From positions 3,224,001-3,288,000 of the forward strand of contig NZ_LR746496.1 of assembly GCF_902729405.1 (NCBI RefSeq): 64,000 bases of DNA, given 5' to 3'. Origin of the DNA: Acididesulfobacillus acetoxydans. GTDB taxonomy: Bacteria > Bacillota > Desulfitobacteriia > Desulfitobacteriales > Desulfitobacteriaceae. The first letter of the stretch is position 1. Each line of letters starts with the position of its first letter. Made by a program: the position numbers and the translations under genes. Shown here piece after piece: positions 1 through 8,720 of the stretch. The notes beneath the pieces were generated by a model. It made no database searches. It was not told where the DNA came from and worked only from the letters and a program-made list of their open reading frames with translations.

Positions 1-1797
1 CACTGGGCGGAAGAGACACCGCAGCATCCGGCCCACAGGCACCGAGAGCAGTCTCTGACCTATGCGGAACTCAACGCTTACTCTGATGCCTTGGCCGTAT
101 GGCTGCGGGAGAGGGTCGCTCGTGATTATCACAGTGATCACAATAAGCACAAGCGTCTTCCCGTCGTCATCTATGGCCATAAAGAAAGTGAGATGCCCGT
201 TCTTTTCCTGGCCAGCGTCAAAGCCGGTCATCCCTATATCCCCATAGATACATCCGTTCCCCCCGAACGTTTGCGCAAAATCCTGGAGACCTCCCAAGCC
301 GCGGCCGTACTCTCCCCCCAAGTGCTCCCCGCAGCGGTGAAAAGGAGCGGTTTCCTGTGGCAAGAGCAAATTCACCTGGGTGATCTCCACTCTTTGGCAC
401 CCCTTGGAACCCACCGCAAGCCCGAATGGCAGATTGGCCCCGACGATGTCTGGTATATCATCTTCACCTCCGGCAGTACCGGTGAACCCAAAGGCGTGCA
501 AATCACACGGCGCGCTTTGGAGAGTTTTGTCACTTGGGTCAACCGCCAGTACTGCCCCCGCCGGGGGGAAGAGGTCTTCCTCAATCAAGCCCCTTTCTCT
601 TTCGATTTGTCCGTCATGGACCTGTACATGTCCTTGAGCAACGGAGGAACGCTCTGGAGCGTGGACCGGGAGCAAATCGCGAATGCCAGGGAATTGTTCC
701 GGTCTTTAGCAGAAGCACACCTGAGCTATTGGGTGTCGACACCCTCCTTTGCCGAAATGTGTCTTCTGGATCCGGGCTTTGCCTCGGCACTCCTCCCCGA
801 TCTGCGGTATTTTCTCTTCTGCGGCGAAGTCCTGCCGAACGACGTGGCCTCCCGCCTCTTGGCACGTTTCCCCCAGGCTCGGGTCATTAACCTTTACGGT
901 CCCACAGAAGGCACCGTCGCCGTATCCGGGGTTGATATCAGTGCGGAAATGGCCGAAAACTCCGAACCACTCCCTGTGGGTGAACATTCCCCGGGTTGCC
1001 GGATTTATATCTGTAACTCGGACGAACTCGACACCAACAATCAAAGTCACCTCGAGACGGACAACTGCAACCGCCTTGAAGCAGGCAACCTGAGCTGTCT
1101 TGAAACAAACAATGGGGGCCGTCTTGAAACGGACAGCGGGAGCCGCCTCGAAACGAACAACGAGCAACGTCTCGAAACAGTTTCGCTGCTCAAACCTCTC
1201 CCTGCAGGAGAAAAAGGGGAAATCGTCATTGTCGGTCCCAACGTCAGTATCGGCTATCTCAACCATCCCGAACTGACAAGACAAGCTTTCTTTGCCTGGA
1301 GAGAGGAGGGCGGCACCCAGCGGGCCTACCGCACCGGGGACATCGGCTGCCAGCGCGACGGGCGGTTATTTTACCTGGGTCGGAGGGATTTCCAGATCAA
1401 GTTGCACGGATACCGGATCGAGTTGGGAGAAATCGAGGAACAGTTGCGCAAATTGCCCGGGGTCGAAAATGCGATCGTGCTCCCGCTGGAGCGGCGGGGC
1501 AAAACTGCGGCCCTGCAAGCTTTCGTCAAGCTCTGCGCTGATATTACCGTCTTGTCGGCGGCGAAGCCCCGCGAGACGACAGAACCCCGCCAGACGACAG
1601 AACCCCGCGAGACGACAGAACCCCACGGACAAAACTACTCGTTCGATTTGGGACAACACTTGCGAAAACAGTTAAGCCGGGTCCTGCCCGCCTACATGCT
1701 GCCGCAGCGCTACATCTTCATCCGCAACATCCCTCTGACGGCCAACGGCAAAGTGGACCGCAGAGCACTGCTAGGAGGCCACTATGATCCCGTATGA
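1..1797 (+). CDS. dltA: D-alanine--carrier protein ligase DltA, 5' end cut off
   Basis: Adenylates D-alanine and loads it on the carrier DltC for alanylation of teichoic acids. The reading frame is open from base 1, so the start lies outside the window; the first residues (WAEETP) already belong to the adenylation domain. The A3 core FTSGSTGEPKGV lies at 463-498, NLYGPTEGTVAV follows near 890, and YRTGDIG and NGKVDRR mark the C-terminal subdomain. The size is enlarged by two low-complexity inserts: six octapeptides of type xxRLETNN and three hexapeptides of type PRETTE. These fall in surface regions between core motifs, so activity may be kept. The stop overlaps the start of dltB by 14 bases, which supports translational coupling. 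A generic amino acid adenylation protein is the alternative, but the dltB neighbour makes DltA most likely. Confidence 0.9.
   Translation, partial: HWAEETPQHPAHRHREQSLTYAELNAYSDALAVWLRERVARDYHSDHNKHKRLPVVIYGHKESEMPVLFLASVKAGHPYIPIDTSVPPERLRKILETSQAAAVLSPQVLPAAVKRSGFLWQEQIHLGDLHSLAPLGTHRKPEWQIGPDDVWYIIFTSGSTGEPKGVQITRRALESFVTWVNRQYCPRRGEEVFLNQAPFSFDLSVMDLYMSLSNGGTLWSVDREQIANARELFRSLAEAHLSYWVSTPSFAEMCLLDPGFASALLPDLRYFLFCGEVLPNDVASRLLARFPQARVINLYGPTEGTVAVSGVDISAEMAENSEPLPVGEHSPGCRIYICNSDELDTNNQSHLETDNCNRLEAGNLSCLETNNGGRLETDSGSRLETNNEQRLETVSLLKPLPAGEKGEIVIVGPNVSIGYLNHPELTRQAFFAWREEGGTQRAYRTGDIGCQRDGRLFYLGRRDFQIKLHGYRIELGEIEEQLRKLPGVENAIVLPLERRGKTAALQAFVKLCADITVLSAAKPRETTEPRQTTEPRETTEPHGQNYSFDLGQHLRKQLSRVLPAYMLPQRYIFIRNIPLTANGKVDRRALLGGHYDPV
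1042..1185 (+). repeat. 24-bp coding tandem repeat inside dltA
   Basis: Six imperfect 24-base units in frame, each coding an octapeptide ending in LE-T-N/D-N/S (for example GGRLETDS, GSRLETNN). A partial unit (ELDTNN) precedes them. They sit between the YGPTEG region and the GEIVIVGPN region of the adenylation domain. Confidence 0.9.
1567..1620 (+). repeat. 18-bp coding tandem repeat inside dltA
   Basis: Three copies of an 18-base unit coding PRETTE or PRQTTE, nearly identical in sequence and therefore recent. They lie in a linker before the last lysine-containing motif of DltA. Confidence 0.9.
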
Positions 1798-3373
1798 CAG
1801 CTTTTCCTTCTTCTTATGGCTTCTCATTCCCATTCTTCCCGCCATCGTCTTGGGCCTCAGCCAAGCTTCTCCCAGAACGCGCTCCCTTTGGATTATGCAC
1901 GTATCCGTCGGCATGCTCTATTTAATTCTGCGCCCCCTCACTTATTTTACTCAGGCCGTCGTTTATTTTGTCTTCGAGTACGCCCTGGTCCGCACTTATC
2001 TGTACTACCGTCAATCGGAACGCCACCGGAACAAGGCTTATGTCTTTTATCTGGCCGTAGTCCTCAGCCTCTTGCCGCTCCTACTGGTCAAGTTTGTCCC
2101 CCTGCTGGGACTCAATCACTATGTGCAGAGTCTCCTGGGAAGTCCTGCCACCACAGCCCTGGCCGGACACGCGCAACAACACGCTCAGGCCGCTCACTCG
2201 GTCCGAGGCTTCTCACCGTCACTCCCCGCCTCGTCGGCTCCCTCCGGCTATCAATCATTCCCGGAGGTCCAGTCTCTGCCGGCAGTTGTCCGGTCTCTGC
2301 CGGCAGTTCACACCTTGCCCGGCACTCATGTCGTTTCAGTCGCTCAGGGTCTATCCGGCCCACAGGCACTGTCAGGCTTCCCGGCTCTCTCAGGCTCCCA
2401 CGCCTTTTCTAGCTCTCAGGCTTTGTCGGGACCCTCAGCTTCAGCCGGAGCTCACGCTTTCTCAGGTTCTCACGTTCCGTCAAGCTCCCCAAGCTTCCCG
2501 GCAGCCACTCCTTCCAACCAGGGCCAGATGAAACCTATCTGGGACTCCCTGCTGGGATTTTTGGGAATTTCCTACGTCACCTTTCGCATCGTAGGTACAG
2601 TGATTGAAATCCGGGACGGCCTGATTAAAGAAGTCAACCTGGGAGACTTCATCAGCTTCGTCCTCTTTTTCCCCACCTTGGCTTCCGGCCCTATCGATCG
2701 CTACCGCCGCTTTCTCTCCGATCTGAGAAAAACTCTGACCCGGCAAGAATATACCGGGTACATGGTGGAGGGCCTGGAGTACATTTTCCGCGGCTTTCTC
2801 TATAAGTTCATCATCGCTTATCTGATCAACCGCTATGCTCTCGCTCCCCTGACTCATGCCCACGCTTTCTGGCCCACGGTCAAATACATGTATGCTTACA
2901 GCGCTTACCTCTTCTTCGATTTTGCCGGCTACAGCGTCTTTGCCATCGGTGTCAGCCGCTTTTTCGGAATTAAGTCCCCCGAAAACTTCAAAGCCCCCTT
3001 CTGGGCCAAAAACATCAAAGACTTCTGGCAGCGCTGGCATATTTCCCTTTCCATGTGGTTCAGGGATTACATCTACATGCGTTTTGTCCTGACCAGTGCC
3101 AAAAAGAAATGGCTGACTAACCGCTACATGGCCTCGGCCGCCGGCTACCTCCTCCTTTTCCTCCTCATGGGGATTTGGCACGGCACCGAATGGCATTACA
3201 TCATCTACGGGCTCTACATGGCGATCCTGATGATCGGTTTCGAATTCCTGGAACGGGCCAACAAAAAGAAACATTTCTGGGGACAAAGCAAAGCCTGGGA
3301 TATGCTGGCCCGGATTTGTACGCTCCAACTGACCTGTTTCGGCCTGCTCATTTTTTCCGGGCACCTGTTCTAG
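1784..3373 (+). CDS. dltB: D-alanyl transfer membrane protein DltB (MBOAT family)
   Basis: Multi-pass membrane O-acyltransferase that passes D-alanine across the membrane to teichoic acids. 529 residues against about 390-400 in typical DltB. The family pattern is clear: N-terminal hydrophobic helices, SGPIDRYRRF, FWQRWHISLSMWFRDYIYM, and LMGIWHGTEWHY with the catalytic-type histidine, ending FGLLIFSGHLF as usual. The surplus length is a serine/alanine/proline-rich tract at about residues 125-245, inserted between membrane helices. The start ATG lies inside the end of dltA, with AGGAGG at 1771-1776. dltC and dltD do not follow; the next gene is on the opposite strand. Confidence 0.93.
   Translation: MIPYDSFSFFLWLLIPILPAIVLGLSQASPRTRSLWIMHVSVGMLYLILRPLTYFTQAVVYFVFEYALVRTYLYYRQSERHRNKAYVFYLAVVLSLLPLLLVKFVPLLGLNHYVQSLLGSPATTALAGHAQQHAQAAHSVRGFSPSLPASSAPSGYQSFPEVQSLPAVVRSLPAVHTLPGTHVVSVAQGLSGPQALSGFPALSGSHAFSSSQALSGPSASAGAHAFSGSHVPSSSPSFPAATPSNQGQMKPIWDSLLGFLGISYVTFRIVGTVIEIRDGLIKEVNLGDFISFVLFFPTLASGPIDRYRRFLSDLRKTLTRQEYTGYMVEGLEYIFRGFLYKFIIAYLINRYALAPLTHAHAFWPTVKYMYAYSAYLFFDFAGYSVFAIGVSRFFGIKSPENFKAPFWAKNIKDFWQRWHISLSMWFRDYIYMRFVLTSAKKKWLTNRYMASAAGYLLLFLLMGIWHGTEWHYIIYGLYMAILMIGFEFLERANKKKHFWGQSKAWDMLARICTLQLTCFGLLIFSGHLF
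2341..2505 (+). repeat. 18-bp coding repeat tract inside dltB
   Basis: Degenerate 18-base units coding hexapeptides such as GPQALS, GFPALS, GSHAFS, SSQALS, GAHAFS. Shorter related units (QSLPAV, RSLPAV) come just before. The tract keeps the reading frame and builds a low-complexity loop in DltB. Confidence 0.85.
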
Positions 3374-3383
3374 TACGGCCTCG

Positions 3384-3845
3384 TCACCGCTGAACACTCC
3401 TCTTGCCTCCGGGGCGGGAAAAGATCACGTCGGTCATAGTCAGGCGGGGAGCACAGAAAAGCCCTTTGACTTCTTCCTGAAAGCGCTCGGAAGAAACCCT
3501 GGGATCATGGGTCCCGTACACCACGCTGACCATGGGGTAGGCTTCCTCAATCACGTCCACGTACATCTTGACAAAAGGACAAAGCGATACCATGCAGAAG
3601 GTAAGATGAATGGCGTCGACATTCATCTCCGCCAAGGCTCTGACCTTGTGGAGTATTTTCTCCGGTGCCCGCACCGTCGGACAACCGGCGCAATTTACGA
3701 TGCCAATCAACTCCAATTTTTCATCCTTCGGATAACGGCTGAATTCTCCCTGGCGTTTGCGCAAATCGCGCATACATAAACCAAACGCACAATCATATTC
3801 CTGGGTCACGTTCGAACAACCCAGGATACCGATTCTCCTGGCCAC
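3384..3845 (-). CDS. CGGC domain protein
   Basis: 153 residues, similar to the small cysteine-rich CGGC family (Pfam CGGC), which has no settled biochemical role and is thought to bind metal. Begins RRIGILGCSN; carries FGLCMRDLR, NCAGCPT in place of the CGGC signature, and a later HLTFCMVSLCPF. The full family length is present. It converges with dltB, whose stop is 10 bases away, so the two are independent transcripts. Confidence 0.7.
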   Translation of the reverse strand: MARRIGILGCSNVTQEYDCAFGLCMRDLRKRQGEFSRYPKDEKLELIGIVNCAGCPTVRAPEKILHKVRALAEMNVDAIHLTFCMVSLCPFVKMYVDVIEEAYPMVSVVYGTHDPRVSSERFQEEVKGLFCAPRLTMTDVIFSRPGGKRSVQR

Positions 3846-4031
3846 ATAAGTCCCTCCCTTGAAGCTCTCCGCAACTAATGCAAAGACTTAATTTGGACCT
3901 GGCACTGCTTTCGGCCGGAATTCATCTTTGCCCTCGGCTCCGGCTGCTTCAGGCTGAGCCAAACTAACCATTAGCGCAGGCCTTTGTGAAGCTGGGATCG
4001 GGTGCCAAACGATTCCGGCGCTTAGGCGCGA

Positions 4032-5771
4032 CTAGTCAAACTCGGGAAGATTGTATTGGGCAAGTTTCCGGTACAAGACCGAGCGGTGAATACCCAAGGC
4101 CCTGGCCGCTTGCATCTTGTTGCCCTTAGCAGCGTAAAGGGCATTGAGAATCATCTTCTTTTCCGCCTCATACAGGCATTCTTTTAAGGTATTCGAACAC
4201 TCCTCACGCTTGGTCAGCCCCGCCCCCCGCAGCAATTGGGCTGGGAGATCCCTCACATCAATATAGTCGTCCGTACATAAATTGAGCATCCTCTCCAGGA
4301 CGTTGCCCAACTCTCGGACATTGCCCGGCCAGTGATACGCTTTCAAAACCCCCATGGCCTCGGGGGAAATACCCCTAATCCCCGTCCCCAATTCCCTGTT
4401 CAATTTGGCGATCAAGTGGTTGGCCAAGAGTTCAACATCATCGGACCGTTCTCTCAGAGGCGGCAGTTCCAGGGAGATGACGTTCAGCCGGTAAAACAGG
4501 TCGGACCTAAACTTCTTTTCCTTGACCAGCTGCTGCAGATCCCGGTTAGAAGCGGCGATAATGCGCACGTCGACAGGAACAGGCTGTGTCCCGCCTACCC
4601 GTTCGACTTCTTTGTCTTGTATGACCCTCAACAGTTTGGCCTGCATAGCCAGGCTCATATCGGAGGCTTCATCGAGGAGGATCGTCCCTTTATTCGCCAG
4701 TTCAAATTTTCCCGGTTTGCCCCCTTTTCGCGCTCCGGTGAAAGCACCGTCACTGTACCCGAAGAGCTCGCTCTCCAGCAGCTGTTCCGGAACGGCAGCA
4801 CAGTTAATTTTGATAAACGGACCTTTGCGGCGCGGACCGGAATTATGAATAGCGCTGGCAAATATTTCCTTGCCCGTACCGCTTTCCCCCATAATCAAGA
4901 CGGTGGATGAGGATGGGGCCGCGCGAACCGCCAAATTCTTAGCTTCCATCAGAGCCGCACTGGTACCGATAATATCAGCGAAGGTGTAATCCGAGACGTG
5001 GACTTTTCTGAGTTCTTCCTTATAATATTCGAGGTCATTTTCCAGTTGGATCATTTTCTTGGCAAAGACGCGGGCAATGGCCATATCTTTAAAAAGGGTC
5101 TTACCAATCGCGCCGATAATTTTGCCGTCCTTCTTAATCGGCACGCGCATCATGATGAATTCCCGCTCCCCCACCTTCCAGAGTTCCGCAAATTGCGGAT
5201 TACCCGTCTGCACCGTTTCCGGCAGCTGCGAATGGGGCGTGATCTCAAGGATGTGTCTCCCAATGACTTCTTCCAAACTGCACCCCACCACATCGAGATA
5301 AAACTGGTTCATCATGACCACATGGCAATGCTCATCGACCACAACCAACCCCTCATGGGGATTCTCGACGACCGCTTCCAGAGTGGCTTTCAGTTTTTGC
5401 GTGGTATGCAGTTCCTCGCTGACACTTTCCAAATCCGTGACATCCTGGAATACAGACACCGCACCAATCACTTGGTTGCGCCAAACGATTGGCGTCCGGT
5501 TACTGATCAAAATCTTGTCACCCAGTGTTTCTTTGTCCGACAAAAGGGGGACACCGCTTTGAGCAACGGTGAATAAGGCGGAGTCGGGCACCAGGCGGAA
5601 AATATGCTGACCCAGAAATTCTTCCGCCCGGCAATTGAAGATCCGCTCGGCGGCCGGATTCAAAAAAACGATTCCGCCCTCCACGTCGATCACGATGACG
5701 CCATTGTGAACAGACTCCAACACCTTACGAAAGATCTCGGTCAATTCACCCTGCCACACCGAATCACCCAA
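4032..5771 (-). CDS. PAS-domain sigma-54-dependent transcriptional activator
   Basis: Enhancer-binding protein for sigma-54 promoters. Two N-terminal PAS domains (about residues 15-120 and 135-235; FLNPAAERIF and VMMNQFYLD are typical) precede an AAA+ domain with Walker A GESGTGKE, the sigma-54 contact loop GAFTGA, Walker B ILLDEASDM and the FRSDLFYRLNV box. The C-terminal Fis-type helix-turn-helix (QAARALGIHRSVLYRKL) binds DNA. No phosphoacceptor domain is seen, so the signal is probably a PAS ligand or redox state. The start chosen is TTG at 5769-5771, because GGAGGGGGGAG lies 5 bases upstream; an upstream TTG at 5805-5807 lacks a good site. It lies just downstream of the PduL-GNAT gene, which has a sigma-54 promoter, so it probably controls its own operon. 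Confidence 0.93.
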   Translation of the reverse strand: MGDSVWQGELTEIFRKVLESVHNGVIVIDVEGGIVFLNPAAERIFNCRAEEFLGQHIFRLVPDSALFTVAQSGVPLLSDKETLGDKILISNRTPIVWRNQVIGAVSVFQDVTDLESVSEELHTTQKLKATLEAVVENPHEGLVVVDEHCHVVMMNQFYLDVVGCSLEEVIGRHILEITPHSQLPETVQTGNPQFAELWKVGEREFIMMRVPIKKDGKIIGAIGKTLFKDMAIARVFAKKMIQLENDLEYYKEELRKVHVSDYTFADIIGTSAALMEAKNLAVRAAPSSSTVLIMGESGTGKEIFASAIHNSGPRRKGPFIKINCAAVPEQLLESELFGYSDGAFTGARKGGKPGKFELANKGTILLDEASDMSLAMQAKLLRVIQDKEVERVGGTQPVPVDVRIIAASNRDLQQLVKEKKFRSDLFYRLNVISLELPPLRERSDDVELLANHLIAKLNRELGTGIRGISPEAMGVLKAYHWPGNVRELGNVLERMLNLCTDDYIDVRDLPAQLLRGAGLTKREECSNTLKECLYEAEKKMILNALYAAKGNKMQAARALGIHRSVLYRKLAQYNLPEFD

Positions 5772-5818
5772 AGAGACTCCCCCCTCCGTTCCGCTCCCTG
5801 GCAGCAAATTTCCGGACT

Positions 5819-7054
5819 CTACAATATTTGCACCAACGTCTGCAGCACTTTTTCCATGATCACGGTGTTGAGCCTGGCATCCACCATCTCGGGTTTAAAC
5901 ATGAGCATGAGTTCCTGACCCAATTTCAGTCTGTCCGACGGGTAGAAATTGGTATCCACAGGGATAGCGCCTAGGTTAAGGAAGAAATGTTTGCGTGCAT
6001 CCAACCCCTCCCGGGTTTGGCTCACTTCCAGCAGCATTCCCTCGATTTCCGGATGGTTCTTCTCCAAGAAAGAGACGATTTTGTGGTAGAAGAAACTGCC
6101 AATCCCCCGGTTGCGGTATTCCGGCAGGATGCAGATATGCTCCAAATAGGCCAGGCAGGCTCTGTGCATCCAGTAAAAACAGGCTACCCCGATCACTGTA
6201 TCCTTTTCCATCGCCATAAAGATATAATATTGGTTGGGAACCATCTTGCCATTATCTAAAACCTTTTGAGTCATTTCCTGTTGCTCGGAGGCGGAGTATT
6301 CAAAGACAGTGCGCAGGACCCGCATGCCTTCTTGAAAATAACGGTCCTGAGGGCTTTTGCTCTGAACAAACCGGATATTATCCGCGTCCACCTCTCTGAC
6401 GTTGCCAAGCCCGTCCCTGATCACGATCTCCTTGTGCTTAATCAGAGCCAGGTCACCCGTATCGACGCCCGCCGCATTCGCCTCGTCCGTATCGATATGA
6501 AATTCTGTCATGCCGGCACTAACCAAGCGCACGAGGACATCGTTGTAGGAAACCGTTTTTTCTCCTTTGATCAGGATGTCCACCTGGTCCCGGTCTGCCA
6601 GCCCCAGACTCTTCGCCTCCTGAGCCAACAGATGGATATGGGCCTTGGCAATCATGCAACCTTCTTCCAGAATGAGCATCCCTTCCGGGCCCACCAACAC
6701 GCACCCCGGGGTTCCCTGCAAGTCACCGGAATTCCGGTAAGGGGCGTCAATACCCACCGTAAAAGTGTCGGTCCGCGATAATTCCACTTGAGTTTGGGCC
6801 CGAGCCGGTCCTATAATCCTAACCTTTTGCAACACCCCTTTGGGGCCGACGACGGTAACAGTCTCCTTGCAAGCAAATTGGCCGGCCTGACCCAACTCCC
6901 GCAAAACCTTCAAGTGATAGCCTTGGCCAAAAAGCTCTTCTACGTGCTGCTGACTTAGGTGAACGTGGGCTCTGGAAATACCGATCGTGACCAGCCATTT
7001 GTTGTTGTCCATTTTCAAATCATAGGTTGGCAGCTGATAGAGAGATACACTCAT
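5819..7054 (-). CDS. PduL-type phosphotransacylase fused to a GNAT acetyltransferase
   Basis: 411 residues in two domains. Residues about 15-215 match phosphate propanoyltransferase PduL, which interconverts acyl-CoA and acyl phosphate: GISRAHVHLS and AKAHIHLL carry the zinc-binding histidines, and TPGCVLVGPEG and FHIDTDEANAAG are family motifs. Residues about 225-375 form a GNAT domain with the acetyl-CoA loop RNRGIG in HICILPEYRNRGIGSFF. Typical PduL has only the first part, so the fusion is unusual. No encapsulation peptide or microcompartment shell gene is nearby. The start ATG at 7052-7054 has AAGGAGTGG upstream; a longer reading frame to 7168 has no ribosome site. A sigma-54 promoter lies about 175 bases upstream and the sigma-54 activator gene directly downstream. 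Confidence 0.85.
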   Translation of the reverse strand: MSVSLYQLPTYDLKMDNNKWLVTIGISRAHVHLSQQHVEELFGQGYHLKVLRELGQAGQFACKETVTVVGPKGVLQKVRIIGPARAQTQVELSRTDTFTVGIDAPYRNSGDLQGTPGCVLVGPEGMLILEEGCMIAKAHIHLLAQEAKSLGLADRDQVDILIKGEKTVSYNDVLVRLVSAGMTEFHIDTDEANAAGVDTGDLALIKHKEIVIRDGLGNVREVDADNIRFVQSKSPQDRYFQEGMRVLRTVFEYSASEQQEMTQKVLDNGKMVPNQYYIFMAMEKDTVIGVACFYWMHRACLAYLEHICILPEYRNRGIGSFFYHKIVSFLEKNHPEIEGMLLEVSQTREGLDARKHFFLNLGAIPVDTNFYPSDRLKLGQELMLMFKPEMVDARLNTVIMEKVLQTLVQIL

Positions 7055-7226
7055 TTTCTTCCACTCCTTTTTATCCTCTTCATTGGCGAAGCCTGAAGTG
7101 ACTTGCAGGGAAGCGAGGCCGGGTTCACTAACGAGCGCCGGCGAAGTTAGGCACACCGACGAGCACACTTAGTGATCCCGGTTCCGCGCCGTCGACCTCA
7201 GACACTTCTCATTAAATCAAAGTAGT

Positions 7227-7242
7227 AGCAAGAATCGTGCCA
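7227..7242 (-). promoter_or_regulatory. Sigma-54 (-24/-12) promoter
   Basis: On the minus strand the sequence TGGCACGATTCTTGCT matches the sigma-54 consensus TGGCACG-N4-TTGCW at every position. It points to the PduL-GNAT gene and its activator, with a leader of about 160 bases. Further upstream (7432-7440 and 7451-7459) a 9-base direct repeat ACCGTCGTT could be part of an activator site; that part is inference. Confidence 0.85.
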
Positions 7243-7537
7243 ACCGCATGAATTTTCTGCCTAACCTGTCTATGGGTTTGGCAAAATGCCTATCTGCAAG
7301 GGGCCAGCCGTGCACCTCCTCTTTTCCGCCCGTACCCGGTACAAGCCGGAAATTAGCCATACTGTCCTTAATTGCGACACACAAACCGTCTCGGAAGCGG
7401 CCCTTCCCGTTTGGCAAGCGCCGTTTCATAAACCGTCGTTGAAAAGCGACACCGTCGTTCAGTCACAACACCAGAGGACTGAATCTCCCCCTGGCTAAAG
7501 CCGGCTAACTCCAGGAGCATGCGGCTAAGCCTCTTGG

Positions 7538-8299
7538 TCACTGAGCACTTACTTTATTTTTGATAAAATAATGGGTTATGTGTGGATTACTCGTTTTCCG
7601 TGACTGGATTTCGAACTGTTTGAGGGACGATATAAGGGGAGTGAGCTTTGAGTGCCCATAGTTCCTGGTATCAAAATCCGGATAACGTTTGTTGAGCCTT
7701 TTTCCGACTTCACCCAAAAAAGCCCAGCCATCTTCGTCTGAACTCTCCGTTACGATAACTTTTATCGATTCTATCAGTTCTTCCATATTTGCCATACCTT
7801 CTTTGGGTACATCCTGCTTTTCCGGCCTCTCACTGACATGCAATTTCCCGGCATTGGTTGGGATTACCCCTAAAACTTCAAGGTATTTGAACTTTTCACA
7901 AGCCGCTATGAAAGGCGCGGGCGTTTTCTTTTCGCCCATGCCAATCACATACATTCCGGCCTCTCTTAAGCGGGCAGCCAGCTTTGTGAAATCACTGTCA
8001 CTCGAAACAATGCAAAAACCATCCACGTTATTCGAATAGAGGATATCCATTGCGTCAATTATTAAGGCCGCGTCTGTCGCGTTTTTACCTGTTGTATAAC
8101 TATATTGCTGAATTGGGGTAATAGAGTAATTAAGCAGCACCGCTTTCCATGATACCATTTGCGGCTTGGTCCAATCTCCATAGATTCGTTTATAGGTAGG
8201 TACCCCATGGTTCGCAATTTCATCAAATATATGCTTTATATATTTGTCCGATACGTTATCCGCGTCAATTAAAACTGCGATTTTCTTGTCATTTTCCAC
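7538..8299 (-). CDS. NYN domain RNase-like protein with C-terminal LOTUS/OST-HTH domain
   Basis: 253 residues. Residues about 5-145 form a PIN-like NYN (LabA/DUF88) domain with acidic residues in VLIDADNVS, DAALIIDAMD and VSSDSDFTKLAARL, the expected metal-binding set of a ribonuclease. Residues about 175-245 (GWAFLGEVGKRLNKRYPDF) fit an OST-HTH/LOTUS RNA-binding domain, a common partner. Likely an RNA-processing or RNA-decay protein; target unknown. It stands alone on the minus strand. Confidence 0.85.
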   Translation of the reverse strand: MENDKKIAVLIDADNVSDKYIKHIFDEIANHGVPTYKRIYGDWTKPQMVSWKAVLLNYSITPIQQYSYTTGKNATDAALIIDAMDILYSNNVDGFCIVSSDSDFTKLAARLREAGMYVIGMGEKKTPAPFIAACEKFKYLEVLGVIPTNAGKLHVSERPEKQDVPKEGMANMEELIESIKVIVTESSDEDGWAFLGEVGKRLNKRYPDFDTRNYGHSKLTPLISSLKQFEIQSRKTSNPHITHYFIKNKVSAQ

Positions 8300-8610
8300 A
8301 TGTCAGCCCCCTTATATTAATATCCGACTATATTATTGCCCAAATTAATACCAATAGCGCTTCTCCATGGTTTTCCACTGAGAAATTTGTCAGCATTCGA
8401 CCGGCAAACCTCACAAGGACCGCTGGATCTCATGCTCACCTATTAGCATTCTACATCTCTTAAGGTATTTCCTCCCGGCGCAGAAAATATTACGACCTAA
8501 CCCGGACAAGCCGGAAGCAAACAGGATTTTGTAAGCCCATGTCGAAGAAGCGAGGTACACACCCGGGGCTCGTTCAAGATTATTTCGAAATACCACCTTA
8601 ACTGAGCATT

Positions 8611-8662
8611 GAACGAGCGTTCCGCTGCGGCTCAAACGCAAAGAAAAATTGAACGAGCGTTT
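8611..8662 (+). promoter_or_regulatory. Pair of LexA-box-like sites
   Basis: GAACGAGCGTTC at 8611-8622 fits the Gram-positive LexA/DinR core GAAC-N4-GTTC; GAACGAGCGTTT at 8651-8662 fits with one mismatch. The spacing is 40 bases, and the antisense RNA promoter begins about 20 bases downstream. No SOS gene is adjacent, so this is a weak call. Confidence 0.25.
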
Positions 8663-8684
8663 GTTTTACGTTCCTTACCTGCTG

Positions 8685-8714
8685 TTGCATAACGGCTTGA
8701 CTTTGCGGTATAAT
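8685..8714 (+). promoter_or_regulatory. Promoter of putative antitoxin RNA
   Basis: A perfect -10 box TATAAT at 8709-8714 is preceded after 18 bases by TTGCAT, four of six matches to the -35 box. No coding region follows; a strong terminator lies about 85 bases beyond the expected start. Confidence 0.6.
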
Positions 8715-8720
8715 ATGGGC

